DNA from: Paenibacillus oceani
GTDB lineage: Bacteria > Bacillota > Bacilli > Paenibacillales > NBRC-103111
Length of the DNA: 64,000 bases
Assembly: GCF_014705615.1 (NCBI RefSeq)
Contig: NZ_JACXJA010000041.1
Coordinates: forward strand, 1 to 64,000
Direction: 5' to 3'
Shown: one piece after another, positions 17,599 through 26,751 of the stretch
How the letters are laid out: each line of letters opens with the position of its first letter
Numbering within the stretch: position 1 is the first letter of the stretch
Translations under genes and position numbers: made by a program
The notes under the pieces: model-generated
Seen by the model: the letters and a program-made list of their open reading frames with translations, nothing else
Databases searched by the model: none
What the model was told of the DNA's origin: nothing

Positions 17599-19161
17599 AT
17601 GAAGGAATTAAAGAAAGGCCTATGGTTAATGGCGGTTGGTTCCGCTATCATGATCGGCGCGGCAGGATGCAGCGGCTCGGAATCAGACTCGGGCAAGCAG
17701 TCAAGCTCGGCGCCGACAGAAGTGTCATCGTCAACAGCCGTATTTCCGCTTAAGGAAAAGGCTTCGTTCGAAATTTTCTCCGCCGCTCACGATACGAAAC
17801 CACAATCGGGCAATGAACCTATTTTTGCCGAAATTGAAAAGAGAACGAATGTACAACTGAAATTGATCAATATTCCCAATGCAAGCTACGCCGATAAATT
17901 CAAGGTGACCCTGGCTTCCGGAAATTTGCCGGATGTCATGGATTCGGACGTCGCCTCGGCGAAAAGGTACGGCATGGATGGAGCTTTCCTGGCGCTGGAC
18001 GAATTGCTCAAAAAGTTCGGTCCTAACATTTTAAACTCGATCAAGGATGAGGGAGTGGATGCTTCTTTGCGGGCCTCTGACGGGAAAATCTACGGCATTC
18101 CCTATTTTACGATGCCGGGAGTCACCGCTACCGTCCCGCAATACAGGCAGGATTGGTTGGATCAAGTAAATTTGAAAGCCCCTACAACGCCGGATGAATT
18201 TTATAAAGTACTCAAGGCTTTCAAAGATGCCCAATTGGGCGGTAAGGACACGATTCCGTTCGCTCCGCAAGGATTTAACAACTTTCCGGTCTTCAGGTCG
18301 TTTGGAACGGATCCGCGCATGTATCTGAATAGCGATGGCGAGTACCAATATGGTCCTGCACTCCCCGGGATGAAAGAAGCGCTGACCTTCTTGAACAATC
18401 TATACAATGAAAAATTAATTGATCCTGAATTTGCGATCATATCCAAGCAGCAATGGGAAGCCAAAGTTAGCAAAGGCCATGTGGGAGCCATCTACTTTAA
18501 CCCGGCCCGTACCGATTTCTTCACGGATGTACTTAAGAAGGAAAATCCGAAAGCCAAGATGGTGGGCGGCGGAGCGATCAAAAATAAAAATGGAAAAGGA
18601 GAGCTGCTGCCCGATTATAGCCTGAAAGGCGTTATGGCGATTTCGTCCAAGTCCAAAAACGCGGAATTGATCGTAAAATACTATAATTTCTTGTACAGCC
18701 CCGAGGGCAAGCTTCTGACGCAATATGGCATTGAAGGAACGAGCTACACCATGAAAGACAGAAAACCGCAATATACAGATGAATTCAAGAAAAATATCCA
18801 GAATAGTCTCACCAATATAGGCTTAGGTACAACCAAATATTTCTTTACCGCTCCCATGGAGAACCTGTTCAAAGATCGCAATGAAGGCACGTTAATGGCG
18901 GATGCCGTAGAGACTTCAAGGCGAGATTGGACCAAGCAGGAGCCGCAACTGAGCTTTACTCAAGCAGAGCAGGAACTTGTATCCAAAAACCTGCAGCCGA
19001 TTCAGGACAAAACAAGCGAGTACATGATCAAGTTCATCATTGGCCAGGAACCGTTGTCTAACTTCGATAAATTCGTCGGAGAATTGAAACAGCGCGGCTT
19101 GGATGAGTTGGTCAAGACTTATAATGCAGCGTATCAACGTGCTTTGAAAGCCGCCCAATAA
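17599..19161 (+). CDS. sugar ABC transporter binding lipoprotein (LipO/YtcQ type)
   Basis: Solute-binding lipoprotein of 520 residues, the long form that accompanies LplB/LplC permeases. The signal peptide ends with a lipobox (IGAAGC, Cys near residue 24), then a Ser-rich linker and the mature domain with ASGNLPDVMDSD, DGKIYGIPYF and YSPEGKLLTQYGIEG. The ribosome site GGAGGGG precedes ATG 17599. It belongs to a different subfamily from the three orphan binding proteins elsewhere in this window. It should deliver the oligosaccharide to the two permeases just upstream. Confidence 0.93.
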   Translation: MKELKKGLWLMAVGSAIMIGAAGCSGSESDSGKQSSSAPTEVSSSTAVFPLKEKASFEIFSAAHDTKPQSGNEPIFAEIEKRTNVQLKLINIPNASYADKFKVTLASGNLPDVMDSDVASAKRYGMDGAFLALDELLKKFGPNILNSIKDEGVDASLRASDGKIYGIPYFTMPGVTATVPQYRQDWLDQVNLKAPTTPDEFYKVLKAFKDAQLGGKDTIPFAPQGFNNFPVFRSFGTDPRMYLNSDGEYQYGPALPGMKEALTFLNNLYNEKLIDPEFAIISKQQWEAKVSKGHVGAIYFNPARTDFFTDVLKKENPKAKMVGGGAIKNKNGKGELLPDYSLKGVMAISSKSKNAELIVKYYNFLYSPEGKLLTQYGIEGTSYTMKDRKPQYTDEFKKNIQNSLTNIGLGTTKYFFTAPMENLFKDRNEGTLMADAVETSRRDWTKQEPQLSFTQAEQELVSKNLQPIQDKTSEYMIKFIIGQEPLSNFDKFVGELKQRGLDELVKTYNAAYQRALKAAQ

Positions 19162-19190
19162 TCCAAGAAGGCAATAAAACATTTAAATCG

Positions 19191-19213
19191 GAGGGCAGTT
19201 GCTGCCCTCTTAT
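19191..19213 (+). terminator. intrinsic terminator, leaky position
   Basis: GAGGGCAG (19191-19198) and CTGCCCTC (19202-19209) form a perfect stem followed by TTATTT. It lies between the binding-protein gene and the lyase gene, so it may reduce transcription of the enzymes relative to the importer. Confidence 0.75.
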
Positions 19214-19271
19214 TTAGAATCTCATTGTCCGGTCTAATAGTTCAAAGCTTGTTTATGAAGGAGATGCGCTC

Positions 19272-21500
19272 ATGATATCGCTCCAATTTGAGAAGATTTC
19301 CATGTATCCCAGGTACGAGGAACCGAGCATCATTTCGGTGCCTTTCGCGAAAGGGGTACTGACCGATTCAACAAGAGTATCCGTTCTTGACGGCAAAATG
19401 GCGGTACCTACGCAAACAAGAGTTACCGCCAAGTGGCCCGATGGTTCCATAAAGTGGCTGCTGCTGCATTTCCTTGCCGATCTTCCGGCCAATCTGGGCA
19501 AACGTTTCAACATATCGACGGATGATGTTACGACGACGCCTAAGGAACCTGTAATGATCGAGCCGGTTAATGGCGCACTTGTGATTCGCACGGGAGCAAT
19601 TGAAGCGGAGTTGACGGCCCCAGGAGGAACGGGTTTATTTCAAGCGTTGAAACCAATAGGAGGAGTACCTACTCATGATGTGGTTGGGCCGTCGCTTCGA
19701 GATGCTTCCAATCAGGAGTACGAATGCGAGATTTCCGCGGAAGGCTGGCGCATCATCGAACCGGGTCCGGTCCGCTGCGCGGTCGAGGCGAATGGAAAGC
19801 ACCGCAGTCGTGCAGATGAGAGCCGCTGGCTGGATTTTGTAGTCCGGGTTTATGCGTATGCCGGAAAACCTTGGCTGATGATCGATTATCAGATCGTCAA
19901 CAAGGAGCCTGAGAGCGAACAAGTGATTCATGCCGCCCAGCTGCATGTTCGTTCTTCGCATAATAGGCTGACATCCGATCAGCTTCGATTGGGGATTAGC
20001 CGCGCCGGAGTCGACCGCAGGATGAAGAGCGGATCGGCGGGAGACCGGTTGTCGTGTCAATTAACAGCCGAGATTCTCGAAAAAGAATTTATCGAAGACC
20101 AGCCGGAAACGTTTGCAGGAACGTTCTGGGCAGATTTGTCCGACGAGAAGCTGGGCGGAATTAGCGTTACGTTGTTTCAGGCTTTGCAAAACTGCCCCAA
20201 ATCGCTGGATGTTACAGGTGAAGAAATAACGGTTGGCATCATTCCATCCGGACATCCGATCCCTATGATGCAGGGTATGGCCAAAACACATCGATTGTTT
20301 CTGCACGTTCATGGCGGGGACAAAACGCTGGAAGAGGTTCATGTGCGCAGTCTGCAATTCCAGCTTCCGGATCATCCTGTTCTGGAGTCCGCTGCGTTCG
20401 AGCGCGCCGGTATATTCGAATCGATTCCCGGCGATCGGACGATCGATTGGGTGGAACGCGGATTTTATCGGATGGCTGATGGCCGTACGAGAACGTACGG
20501 CATGCTGTATTGGGGCGATGCCCCGGATAAAGACTATACGTCCCAAGGCAGAGGCGGCGGAGATTGGGTTTGGGTGAATAACGAGTATGATCTGCCTCAT
20601 GCGATGATGCATTTGTATGCGAGAACCGGGAAAAGAAGGTTTTACGACTATTTGCTGAGAGCGGCGGAACATTGGAAGGATGTGGATATCGTTCATTACA
20701 GCCCCGATCCGCTGCGTAATCAAGGTCAAGTGATGCATTCAGCGGGCCATGTAACGGGCGAAGTGAAAGTTTGTCATGAGTGGGTGGAAGGGCTGCTTGA
20801 TTATTACCACCTGACGGGAGAACAATCCGCACTCGAGGCGGCAATCGGCATTGGAGAAAATGTGAGGCGGCTGTTGACTACTCCCCGTTACGAAGGCGAG
20901 GGGGGGATTTCCGCAAGAGAAAGCGGCTGGGCGCTTCGCAGTCTGGGAGCCTTGTATATCGAGACCCATGACGAGAAGTGGCTGCAATCCGCAGATCGAA
21001 TCGTCGATCATTTCGAAGCCTGGAAAAAGAAATACGGAGCATGGCTGGCTCCAGCTGCGGGCCATGTGGTCTATCGTTCAGGCTTCATGATCTGTATCGC
21101 TGTCAACAGCTTGATGCGGTATTATCGAATCCGCCCGGAAGAGCGGATCAAGCAAATGATCGTGGATGCAGTAGAGGATTATGTCGAGCATTGCTACGTG
21201 AAAGAAGCGGGCATGTTCTATTATAAAGAGCTGCCGAGCACTCAGCATCTGCACAGTAATCCGATCTGTCTCGAGTCGCTCTCGTATGCCTACGAATTTA
21301 CAGGCGACACCAACTATCTGGAAGCAGGCCGAGTCACATTCGAGGAGGCCATCCGAGTTGCTCCGGCTGGAGAGAAAAAAAGGGAACGATCAGGCGATGC
21401 GCTCATTTTTTGGGGAGACAGTCCGAAAAAGTTCGCCCAATACTATTATCCGATCTTTTATTACTATCAGACGATCCTTAAAGCCGGGATCAAGTTATAA
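19272..21500 (+). CDS. PcRGLX/YetA-like exo-rhamnogalacturonan lyase family protein
   Basis: Protein of 742 residues without a signal peptide, so probably cytoplasmic. The N-terminal part has the RIFT-barrel-like domain typical of PcRGLX/YetA proteins (VSVPFAKGVL, RVTAKWPDGSIKWLLLHF). A beta-sandwich follows, and the C-terminal half is an alpha/alpha toroid with WVNNEYDLPHAMMHLYARTG, VMHSAGHVTGEV and RSGFMICIAVNSLMRYYRI. Members cleave acidic polysaccharide oligomers by elimination, the founding example acting on rhamnogalacturonan; other acidic substrates are possible. AAGGAG precedes the ATG at 19272. It opens the catabolic operon that runs to about 27588, so it probably makes the first cut on imported oligosaccharides. 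Confidence 0.85.
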   Translation: MISLQFEKISMYPRYEEPSIISVPFAKGVLTDSTRVSVLDGKMAVPTQTRVTAKWPDGSIKWLLLHFLADLPANLGKRFNISTDDVTTTPKEPVMIEPVNGALVIRTGAIEAELTAPGGTGLFQALKPIGGVPTHDVVGPSLRDASNQEYECEISAEGWRIIEPGPVRCAVEANGKHRSRADESRWLDFVVRVYAYAGKPWLMIDYQIVNKEPESEQVIHAAQLHVRSSHNRLTSDQLRLGISRAGVDRRMKSGSAGDRLSCQLTAEILEKEFIEDQPETFAGTFWADLSDEKLGGISVTLFQALQNCPKSLDVTGEEITVGIIPSGHPIPMMQGMAKTHRLFLHVHGGDKTLEEVHVRSLQFQLPDHPVLESAAFERAGIFESIPGDRTIDWVERGFYRMADGRTRTYGMLYWGDAPDKDYTSQGRGGGDWVWVNNEYDLPHAMMHLYARTGKRRFYDYLLRAAEHWKDVDIVHYSPDPLRNQGQVMHSAGHVTGEVKVCHEWVEGLLDYYHLTGEQSALEAAIGIGENVRRLLTTPRYEGEGGISARESGWALRSLGALYIETHDEKWLQSADRIVDHFEAWKKKYGAWLAPAAGHVVYRSGFMICIAVNSLMRYYRIRPEERIKQMIVDAVEDYVEHCYVKEAGMFYYKELPSTQHLHSNPICLESLSYAYEFTGDTNYLEAGRVTFEEAIRVAPAGEKKRERSGDALIFWGDSPKKFAQYYYPIFYYYQTILKAGIKL

Positions 21501-21575
21501 AAGGAATATTATGGTGTGTTTCGATCCGGACGGAACATTAGTCAATGAGCATCTCATGAAGGAGGAGACGATCCT

Positions 21576-22979
21576 GTGATTGTAATAAACAAGTTCGATT
21601 TTGCAAGAGAATCCGATGCTTGGGTGATCCCGGAATCGGATCGGGTTGTACGACAGGAGAACGGATTGTCCGTACGGGCTTCGGGCGGACCGTCGATTGA
21701 GATTGAAGGTCCGGGTGTTCATACGCGCAACGGCGACGCCATTCGCTTCGTTTTCAAAGATCAGGGCAGCGGCTCCGGTTATGTGCGATTCGGCTTTGAC
21801 GGCGGTTTCGAATTCGCCTATGTGGAATGCAACCTCGCCCGTCGCGAGGCTGCGCTTTTCACCAGCGAGTGGAATCGCCCACAGCCCGTCGTTCGGGTCG
21901 AGTTGCCGCCTGCTGTGCATGGAGAGAACGAAGTTACTTTGGTCAAAACAGAAGGAGCCGGCAATCGGATCAAGCTGGCCGATCTGGCAATCTATTGGAA
22001 CGGCGAATGCGTGATTCGCAGCGGCAATCATGATATCATCCCTCAGCTGGGGGTAAGGATTAGTGTCGAGGATGCGGATGTGGAGCTGCTGCGATTCACG
22101 CATGAGGGTCCGACAGCGCTGATGAAAGAGTATTTGAAGACGGGTGCTTGGCAAATGATGAATTCCCGCGACGTGAATGACAATGTTCGATCCATTTGCA
22201 AAGGGATACGAAGCGCGGCGGAGCTTGGTATTGAATTATTAGTAGCGCCGGAATACTGTATTTTCGGTTTTTTTGGCACCAAGCCGACGCTCGATCAGGT
22301 GGAACTGATGCAAGAGGCCGAAGCAATCATTCGAGCCTGTTTGCGGGAAACCGCAAACTCGCCCTACCTGATTGTCGGGAGACCGAATTGGGATCAGATG
22401 AGATCCGGTTCGTCCGAACCTGTCTTCAATTCTTGCAGATTGTACGATCCGGACGGCAATACCGTGCGCGACAATCTAAAATTCAGGACTTGCGAAAGGC
22501 ACTATTACCATGGGCACATGCTGAACGAATTTGACATTTACGGCGTCCCGGTCAGCCTGCATGTATGCCATGACCGAAGATATCCCGATCTGAGAACGCT
22601 GCCTGTCATGTTCGGCTCACGTCTGATCATTCATCCGGTTAATGGAGGACTCGTTACAGGTGCCCGTGTAGCTGTACAGGCAGTGGCCAAAGATGAAACA
22701 GCGACCACGCACGCATTTTACCTGAGAGCCTCTACGGATGGGGGCAGTTATATAATCGGACCGAAAAAATTCGACAACCTGCTCGCCATCAGCTCGGAAT
22801 GCAAGTTGACGGATTTTCCCGGCGAGCTTGCAGGCGCTCCCGCCGAAGAATTAGTCGTAGCCACGATTCGAACGCAAGACGCTTTTGGATATTGGCCTGT
22901 CCGCTCCTACCGGGCTTCGGAAGCGATCGCAGAAGCCTACGAGCAGCTGTACCAAACGATGGGAGGGCGGAATATTTGA
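21576..22979 (+). CDS. carbon-nitrogen hydrolase (nitrilase superfamily) with N-terminal extension
   Basis: Protein of 467 residues. Residues about 165-450 form a nitrilase fold with the catalytic triad visible in order: Glu226 (LLVAPEYCIFGFFG), Lys302 (NLKFRTCERHYYHG) and Cys331 (LHVCHDRRYPD). Residues 1-155 are an unrelated beta-rich domain, perhaps a carbohydrate-binding type, that I cannot name. No signal peptide. The start is GTG 21576, with AAGGAGGAG before it. Enzymes of this fold cleave amides, carbamates or nitriles with the Cys nucleophile. In a lyase-sulfatase operon it may remove an amide-linked substituent from the sugar, which is inference. The next reading frame overlaps its stop codon. 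Confidence 0.85.
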   Translation: MIVINKFDFARESDAWVIPESDRVVRQENGLSVRASGGPSIEIEGPGVHTRNGDAIRFVFKDQGSGSGYVRFGFDGGFEFAYVECNLARREAALFTSEWNRPQPVVRVELPPAVHGENEVTLVKTEGAGNRIKLADLAIYWNGECVIRSGNHDIIPQLGVRISVEDADVELLRFTHEGPTALMKEYLKTGAWQMMNSRDVNDNVRSICKGIRSAAELGIELLVAPEYCIFGFFGTKPTLDQVELMQEAEAIIRACLRETANSPYLIVGRPNWDQMRSGSSEPVFNSCRLYDPDGNTVRDNLKFRTCERHYYHGHMLNEFDIYGVPVSLHVCHDRRYPDLRTLPVMFGSRLIIHPVNGGLVTGARVAVQAVAKDETATTHAFYLRASTDGGSYIIGPKKFDNLLAISSECKLTDFPGELAGAPAEELVVATIRTQDAFGYWPVRSYRASEAIAEAYEQLYQTMGGRNI

Positions 22980-23074
22980 ATCGATCCTCCGGACCGGAAA
23001 TCATTCGCCAGTTTCCAAATTTGCTTGATCCATTTCAATTGAAGAGGAGCGAAACTGCTTATGTCAAAAAATAA
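22976..23074 (+). CDS. possible 32-residue small protein
   Basis: TTG at 22976 overlaps the stop codon of the nitrilase gene (TTGA), and GGGAGGG lies eight bases upstream. The frame encodes 32 residues, basic at the C-terminus, and ends 12 bases before the next gene. The layout fits a translationally coupled small protein, but the sequence matches nothing I know and may be a chance frame or relic of a longer gene. Confidence 0.3.
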   Translation: MNRSSGPEIIRQFPNLLDPFQLKRSETAYVKK

Positions 23075-23086
23075 GGAGACACGTTC

Positions 23087-24286
23087 ATGCGAAGCTTGAA
23101 ACATCACGTAGTTGACATGGGCAAGCCCGAGTGGAAATCGATGCTGGAATATACGGTAGAGCTTCATAAAAAGTGCACTCGAGAACCGGAGCCTCCCTTT
23201 CATTATCCATGGGAAGAAATCGGAACCGGGTATTGCTACGGTCCGGCATTCGGTCACATTGATCTAACTCATGCGACTTTGGACACCCTCCGTTATCAGC
23301 CGGATCATGCCAAACATCAAATCTTAAACTACTTAAACCTGCAGACTTCCGACGGATTGATCCCCGGCTGCATTTGGTTCCGCGGCGGCGAGGTGAAATG
23401 GAGTACGGTGAAGGGGCATCCTCCGTTTTGGCCGGTGCCCGTGCAGGATTATTATGACTTATACGAAGATATCGATTTGTTGAAAACAGCCTACCTTGCC
23501 CTGGTTCGTCAAATCGGTTGGTTTGAAACCAAACGGAAGGCTGAAAATGAAGGTTATTATTATCTCGATCTGTGGAAAAAGGTATGGGAAAGCGGTGTCG
23601 ATGACGGCATTCGTTATGACTCGATCACACCGGGGCCTTATGCGTGCGTCGATGCGACTGCGCATGTGTATCAAATGCATGTCTATGCTGCACAATGGGC
23701 GAGTCTTCTTGATTTGACTGCTGAATCCGTGAAATGGCAAATTAGAGCCGGATATCTTGCTGAATTTATAAGCAGTGCCTTGTTCGATGAAGAAACGGCT
23801 CTATTCCACGATATTTGGTCGGTCGATCGTCCCGAGAGCCGCCGCCTTACTTTCGAGGGCATGTGGCCAATGATGGTAGGCGCGGCAACTGTGGAGCAAG
23901 CGAATCGCGTGATCGATGAAAATGTATTGAATCCGAACCGTTTTTTCACCAAGCATCCGACTCCGACTATCGCTCTGGAGGATCCGGCATTTGAACTTCG
24001 CATGTGGCGGGGGCCTTCCTGGAACAGTATCTCCTATTGGGTCGCCCGGGGTTGTACCCTGTACGGGAGAAACGATGCGGCCAAAGTGATTCTGGAACGC
24101 GCCTTGGACCATACAGCCGAGAAATTTTCCGAGACCGGGACATTATGGGAGTTTTATCATCCTCTTGGAGGACAACAGACCGAACTCCAAAGAAAACCAT
24201 ATACCGAGTATAATCAGCCGTGTCGCGACTATATGGGCCATAACCCTTTGATCGCCATGACCGATTTATGGGCTTCCCTGAACTAA
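23087..24286 (+). CDS. GH63/MGH1-like (alpha/alpha)6 glycosidase
   Basis: Protein of 399 residues, no signal peptide, consisting of an alpha/alpha six-barrel like those of mannosylglycerate hydrolase/GH63-type inverting glycosidases. The family pattern ESGxD appears at residues 168-172 (ESGVD; D172 as likely general acid) and the base region appears near the C-terminus as LWEFYHPLGG (E355). RMWRGPSWNSISYWVARG is the other family hallmark. Both catalytic positions are present, so it should be active. It presumably trims the sugar released by the lyase. The ribosome site is AAGGAG before the ATG at 23087. Confidence 0.85.
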   Translation: MRSLKHHVVDMGKPEWKSMLEYTVELHKKCTREPEPPFHYPWEEIGTGYCYGPAFGHIDLTHATLDTLRYQPDHAKHQILNYLNLQTSDGLIPGCIWFRGGEVKWSTVKGHPPFWPVPVQDYYDLYEDIDLLKTAYLALVRQIGWFETKRKAENEGYYYLDLWKKVWESGVDDGIRYDSITPGPYACVDATAHVYQMHVYAAQWASLLDLTAESVKWQIRAGYLAEFISSALFDEETALFHDIWSVDRPESRRLTFEGMWPMMVGAATVEQANRVIDENVLNPNRFFTKHPTPTIALEDPAFELRMWRGPSWNSISYWVARGCTLYGRNDAAKVILERALDHTAEKFSETGTLWEFYHPLGGQQTELQRKPYTEYNQPCRDYMGHNPLIAMTDLWASLN

Positions 24287-24310
24287 ATCGAATAGATGAG
24301 GTGTAAGCCG

Positions 24311-25780
24311 TTGAAAAACCAGCCCCGTCCAAACCTATTGATATTTATGCCCGATCAAATGCAGGCACAAGTCACATTTCCCGGTCACCCCTGCAAAACC
24401 CCAAACATGGATAAAATCAAAGAAACAGGCGTCAGTTTTCACTTCGCATATCCGCCTATGGCACATTGCTGTCCGGCAAGGGCTTCATTCATGACAAGTC
24501 TTTATCCTTCGCAGCATGGGATCTACAATAACGTTTCCAATGATCAGGCGATTCATAGGCAATTAAACCCCGGTATCGAAACCTTTTCCGAGAAACTGGC
24601 GGAGAACGGTTATCAAATGTATTATGCCGGAAAGTGGCACGTCTCGGCGACAGAAACTCCGAAATCCAGAGGTTGGACGGAACTATACCTGAAAGAACAG
24701 GAATTGGATAACGGAAATCGCAGAAAAGCATACCGGGAAATGAGCTGCGAAAGAGGCAAAAGAAGCCGAAAACGCGGGGAAATCTTACGCCCCGGATGGG
24801 GAGGCTATACCCTATACGGAAGTTCGGACAAATCCTACACCGAGTTAAACGACTATATATGCGTGCATAAAGCCATATCGCAATTGGATAGGCTGCAGGA
24901 CAGCGAAGCTCCCTGGTGCATGTACATCGGACCGAACGGTCCGCATGATCCTTTTGTTATTCCGGAAAAGTATGCCACTATGTATGATCCCGATCAAATC
25001 GAATTGCCGCCCAATTACTATGACGATCTGCAGGATAAACCCCGAATCTATCAACGCATGCGGAAGGTGTTCAGCCAATTAAGCGAACAAGAAGTGAAAG
25101 AATCCATTGCGCATTATTGGGGCTACTGCACGCTGATTGACGATTTATTCGGGGAAGTCCTGGATGCTTTGGTGCGGAACCGTCAGATGGACAATACGCT
25201 GATTGTCGTCGTTTCCGATCATGGAGAACATGCGGGGGCACACGGGTTATACTGCAAAGGAATCAGTATGTTCGATGAAGGGTATCGCGTTCCCCTTATT
25301 TTGAGTTCTCCCAAGCTTGTCAAAAACCCGGGGAGAGTCGTCGAACAATTTGTGACCCTCATGGATATAGCTCCTACATTGATCGAACTTGCCGAAGCGG
25401 AACCGCTGGGCAAAACGAGCGGGCGCAGCCTGGTTCCGTTTCTGTCCGGTGAAACTCCGGATAACTGGCGGGACAGCATATACGCTCAATGTAACGGTAC
25501 GGAATTGTACTATACCAGCCGGATGGTCAAGACGAAGAAAGTTAAGTTCGTCTATAATCCTACCGATTTTGACGAGCTGTATGACCTGGAATCGGATCCG
25601 TATGAAATGCGCAATATGGCGGACCTGCCGGAATCGGAAGCTCTTTTGAAGGAAATGTACGTCAAGATGTGGGAGCATGCCTTTCAATCCGAGGATATGA
25701 ATATGGTGAAATATATTCCGGTTACGACAGGAGAATATGGTCCGGCTATAGTCAACGGAAAGGAGAGCACGACGAGATGA
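24311..25780 (+). CDS. sulfatase (formylglycine type)
   Basis: Alkaline-phosphatase-superfamily sulfatase of 489 residues. The active-site motif CCPAR (Cys53 to Arg57, pattern CxPxR) followed by ASFMTSLYPSQHG marks a Cys-type enzyme whose Cys must be converted to formylglycine. Metal ligands include LLIFMPDQMQ near the start, where the usual first Asp of the DD pair is Pro, as in some subfamilies, and VVSDHGEHAGAHGLYCKG. There is no signal peptide, so it acts inside the cell. I chose TTG 24311 because GAGGTG is eight to nine bases upstream; the ATG at 24296 has none. It removes sulfate from a sugar, so the operon substrate is probably sulfated. Stop and next start overlap (ATGA). Confidence 0.92.
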   Translation: MKNQPRPNLLIFMPDQMQAQVTFPGHPCKTPNMDKIKETGVSFHFAYPPMAHCCPARASFMTSLYPSQHGIYNNVSNDQAIHRQLNPGIETFSEKLAENGYQMYYAGKWHVSATETPKSRGWTELYLKEQELDNGNRRKAYREMSCERGKRSRKRGEILRPGWGGYTLYGSSDKSYTELNDYICVHKAISQLDRLQDSEAPWCMYIGPNGPHDPFVIPEKYATMYDPDQIELPPNYYDDLQDKPRIYQRMRKVFSQLSEQEVKESIAHYWGYCTLIDDLFGEVLDALVRNRQMDNTLIVVVSDHGEHAGAHGLYCKGISMFDEGYRVPLILSSPKLVKNPGRVVEQFVTLMDIAPTLIELAEAEPLGKTSGRSLVPFLSGETPDNWRDSIYAQCNGTELYYTSRMVKTKKVKFVYNPTDFDELYDLESDPYEMRNMADLPESEALLKEMYVKMWEHAFQSEDMNMVKYIPVTTGEYGPAIVNGKESTTR

Positions 25781-26745
25781 CCAAGTATACAGTAGCGGTG
25801 ACCGACTATGGCTTCCCTGATTTGCATCAGGAAGAAGAGGTTTTACTCCCGATGGGCTTTGAATTTGTAACCGGACAATGCAAAACACCGGATGAAGTGA
25901 TGCAGTTAACCCGATATGCGGATGCGATTTTAATTGAAAGAGCACCGATAACCAAAGAAGTCATCGATAACTTGCAGCGCTGCAAAATTATCGTAAGGTA
26001 TGGCGTCGGTGTCGATAGCGTCGATATTGTTGCGGCGAAACAAAAAAATATTCCGGTTGTCAACGTACCGGACTATGGGACCGGGGAAGTCGCGGACCAT
26101 GCGATATTGCTCTTGCTCTCGAGCGTTCGGAAAATCCCCCGAATTGTTGCTCAGGTGCGCGAAGGGGTTTGGCAAACGACTCCGTGCCGGCCGATTATGG
26201 GTCTGCAAGGGAAAACGCTCGGAATAGCAGGCTTCGGCAATATCGGAAAAGATGTAGCAAGGAGAGCCCAAAGCTTTGGCATCGATACGATCGCCTACGA
26301 TCCTTATATACCGGAAAACGCTTGTAACGAGTGGAGAACGCAGAAGGTCGATTGGCATTCCTTGCTGGAGCGAAGCGACATGATATCCGTTCATCTTCCC
26401 TTAACGCCAGAGACCATACATCTATTTAATGATGAAGCCTTTGAGCGAATGAAATCAACCGCCTACCTTGTGAACACTTCCAGAGGCGGAGTTATCAATA
26501 CCGAAAGTTTAATTGACGCATTGCAAAACAATAAAATCGCGGGCGCGGCGTTGGATGTATTGGAAGAGCAGCCGATTCCGATAAGCAGCCCGCTTCTCCG
26601 ATTCGAAAACTGTCTCATAACCAGCCACTGTGCCTGGTATTCGGAAAGTTCGTTAAACCGATTGCAGCGACACGCAGCTCTAGAAATTAAACGTATATTC
26701 AGCGGTGAGCGTCCCAAGCATATCGTGAATGGCGTAGAGGTGTAG
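25777..26745 (+). CDS. D-2-hydroxyacid dehydrogenase
   Basis: NAD-dependent dehydrogenase of 322 residues related to phosphoglycerate dehydrogenase. The nucleotide motif is GIAGFGNIGKDV. The catalytic residues are visible as Arg in VNTSRGGVI, Glu in LDVLEEQP, and His in ITSHCAWYSES. The start at 25777 overlaps the sulfatase stop by four bases and has AAAGGAGAG upstream. It could reduce or oxidise a 2-keto or 2-hydroxy acid arising when the unsaturated uronic acid released by a lyase is processed; the exact substrate is unknown. Confidence 0.9.
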   Translation: MTKYTVAVTDYGFPDLHQEEEVLLPMGFEFVTGQCKTPDEVMQLTRYADAILIERAPITKEVIDNLQRCKIIVRYGVGVDSVDIVAAKQKNIPVVNVPDYGTGEVADHAILLLLSSVRKIPRIVAQVREGVWQTTPCRPIMGLQGKTLGIAGFGNIGKDVARRAQSFGIDTIAYDPYIPENACNEWRTQKVDWHSLLERSDMISVHLPLTPETIHLFNDEAFERMKSTAYLVNTSRGGVINTESLIDALQNNKIAGAALDVLEEQPIPISSPLLRFENCLITSHCAWYSESSLNRLQRHAALEIKRIFSGERPKHIVNGVEV

Positions 26746-26751
26746 GAAACG

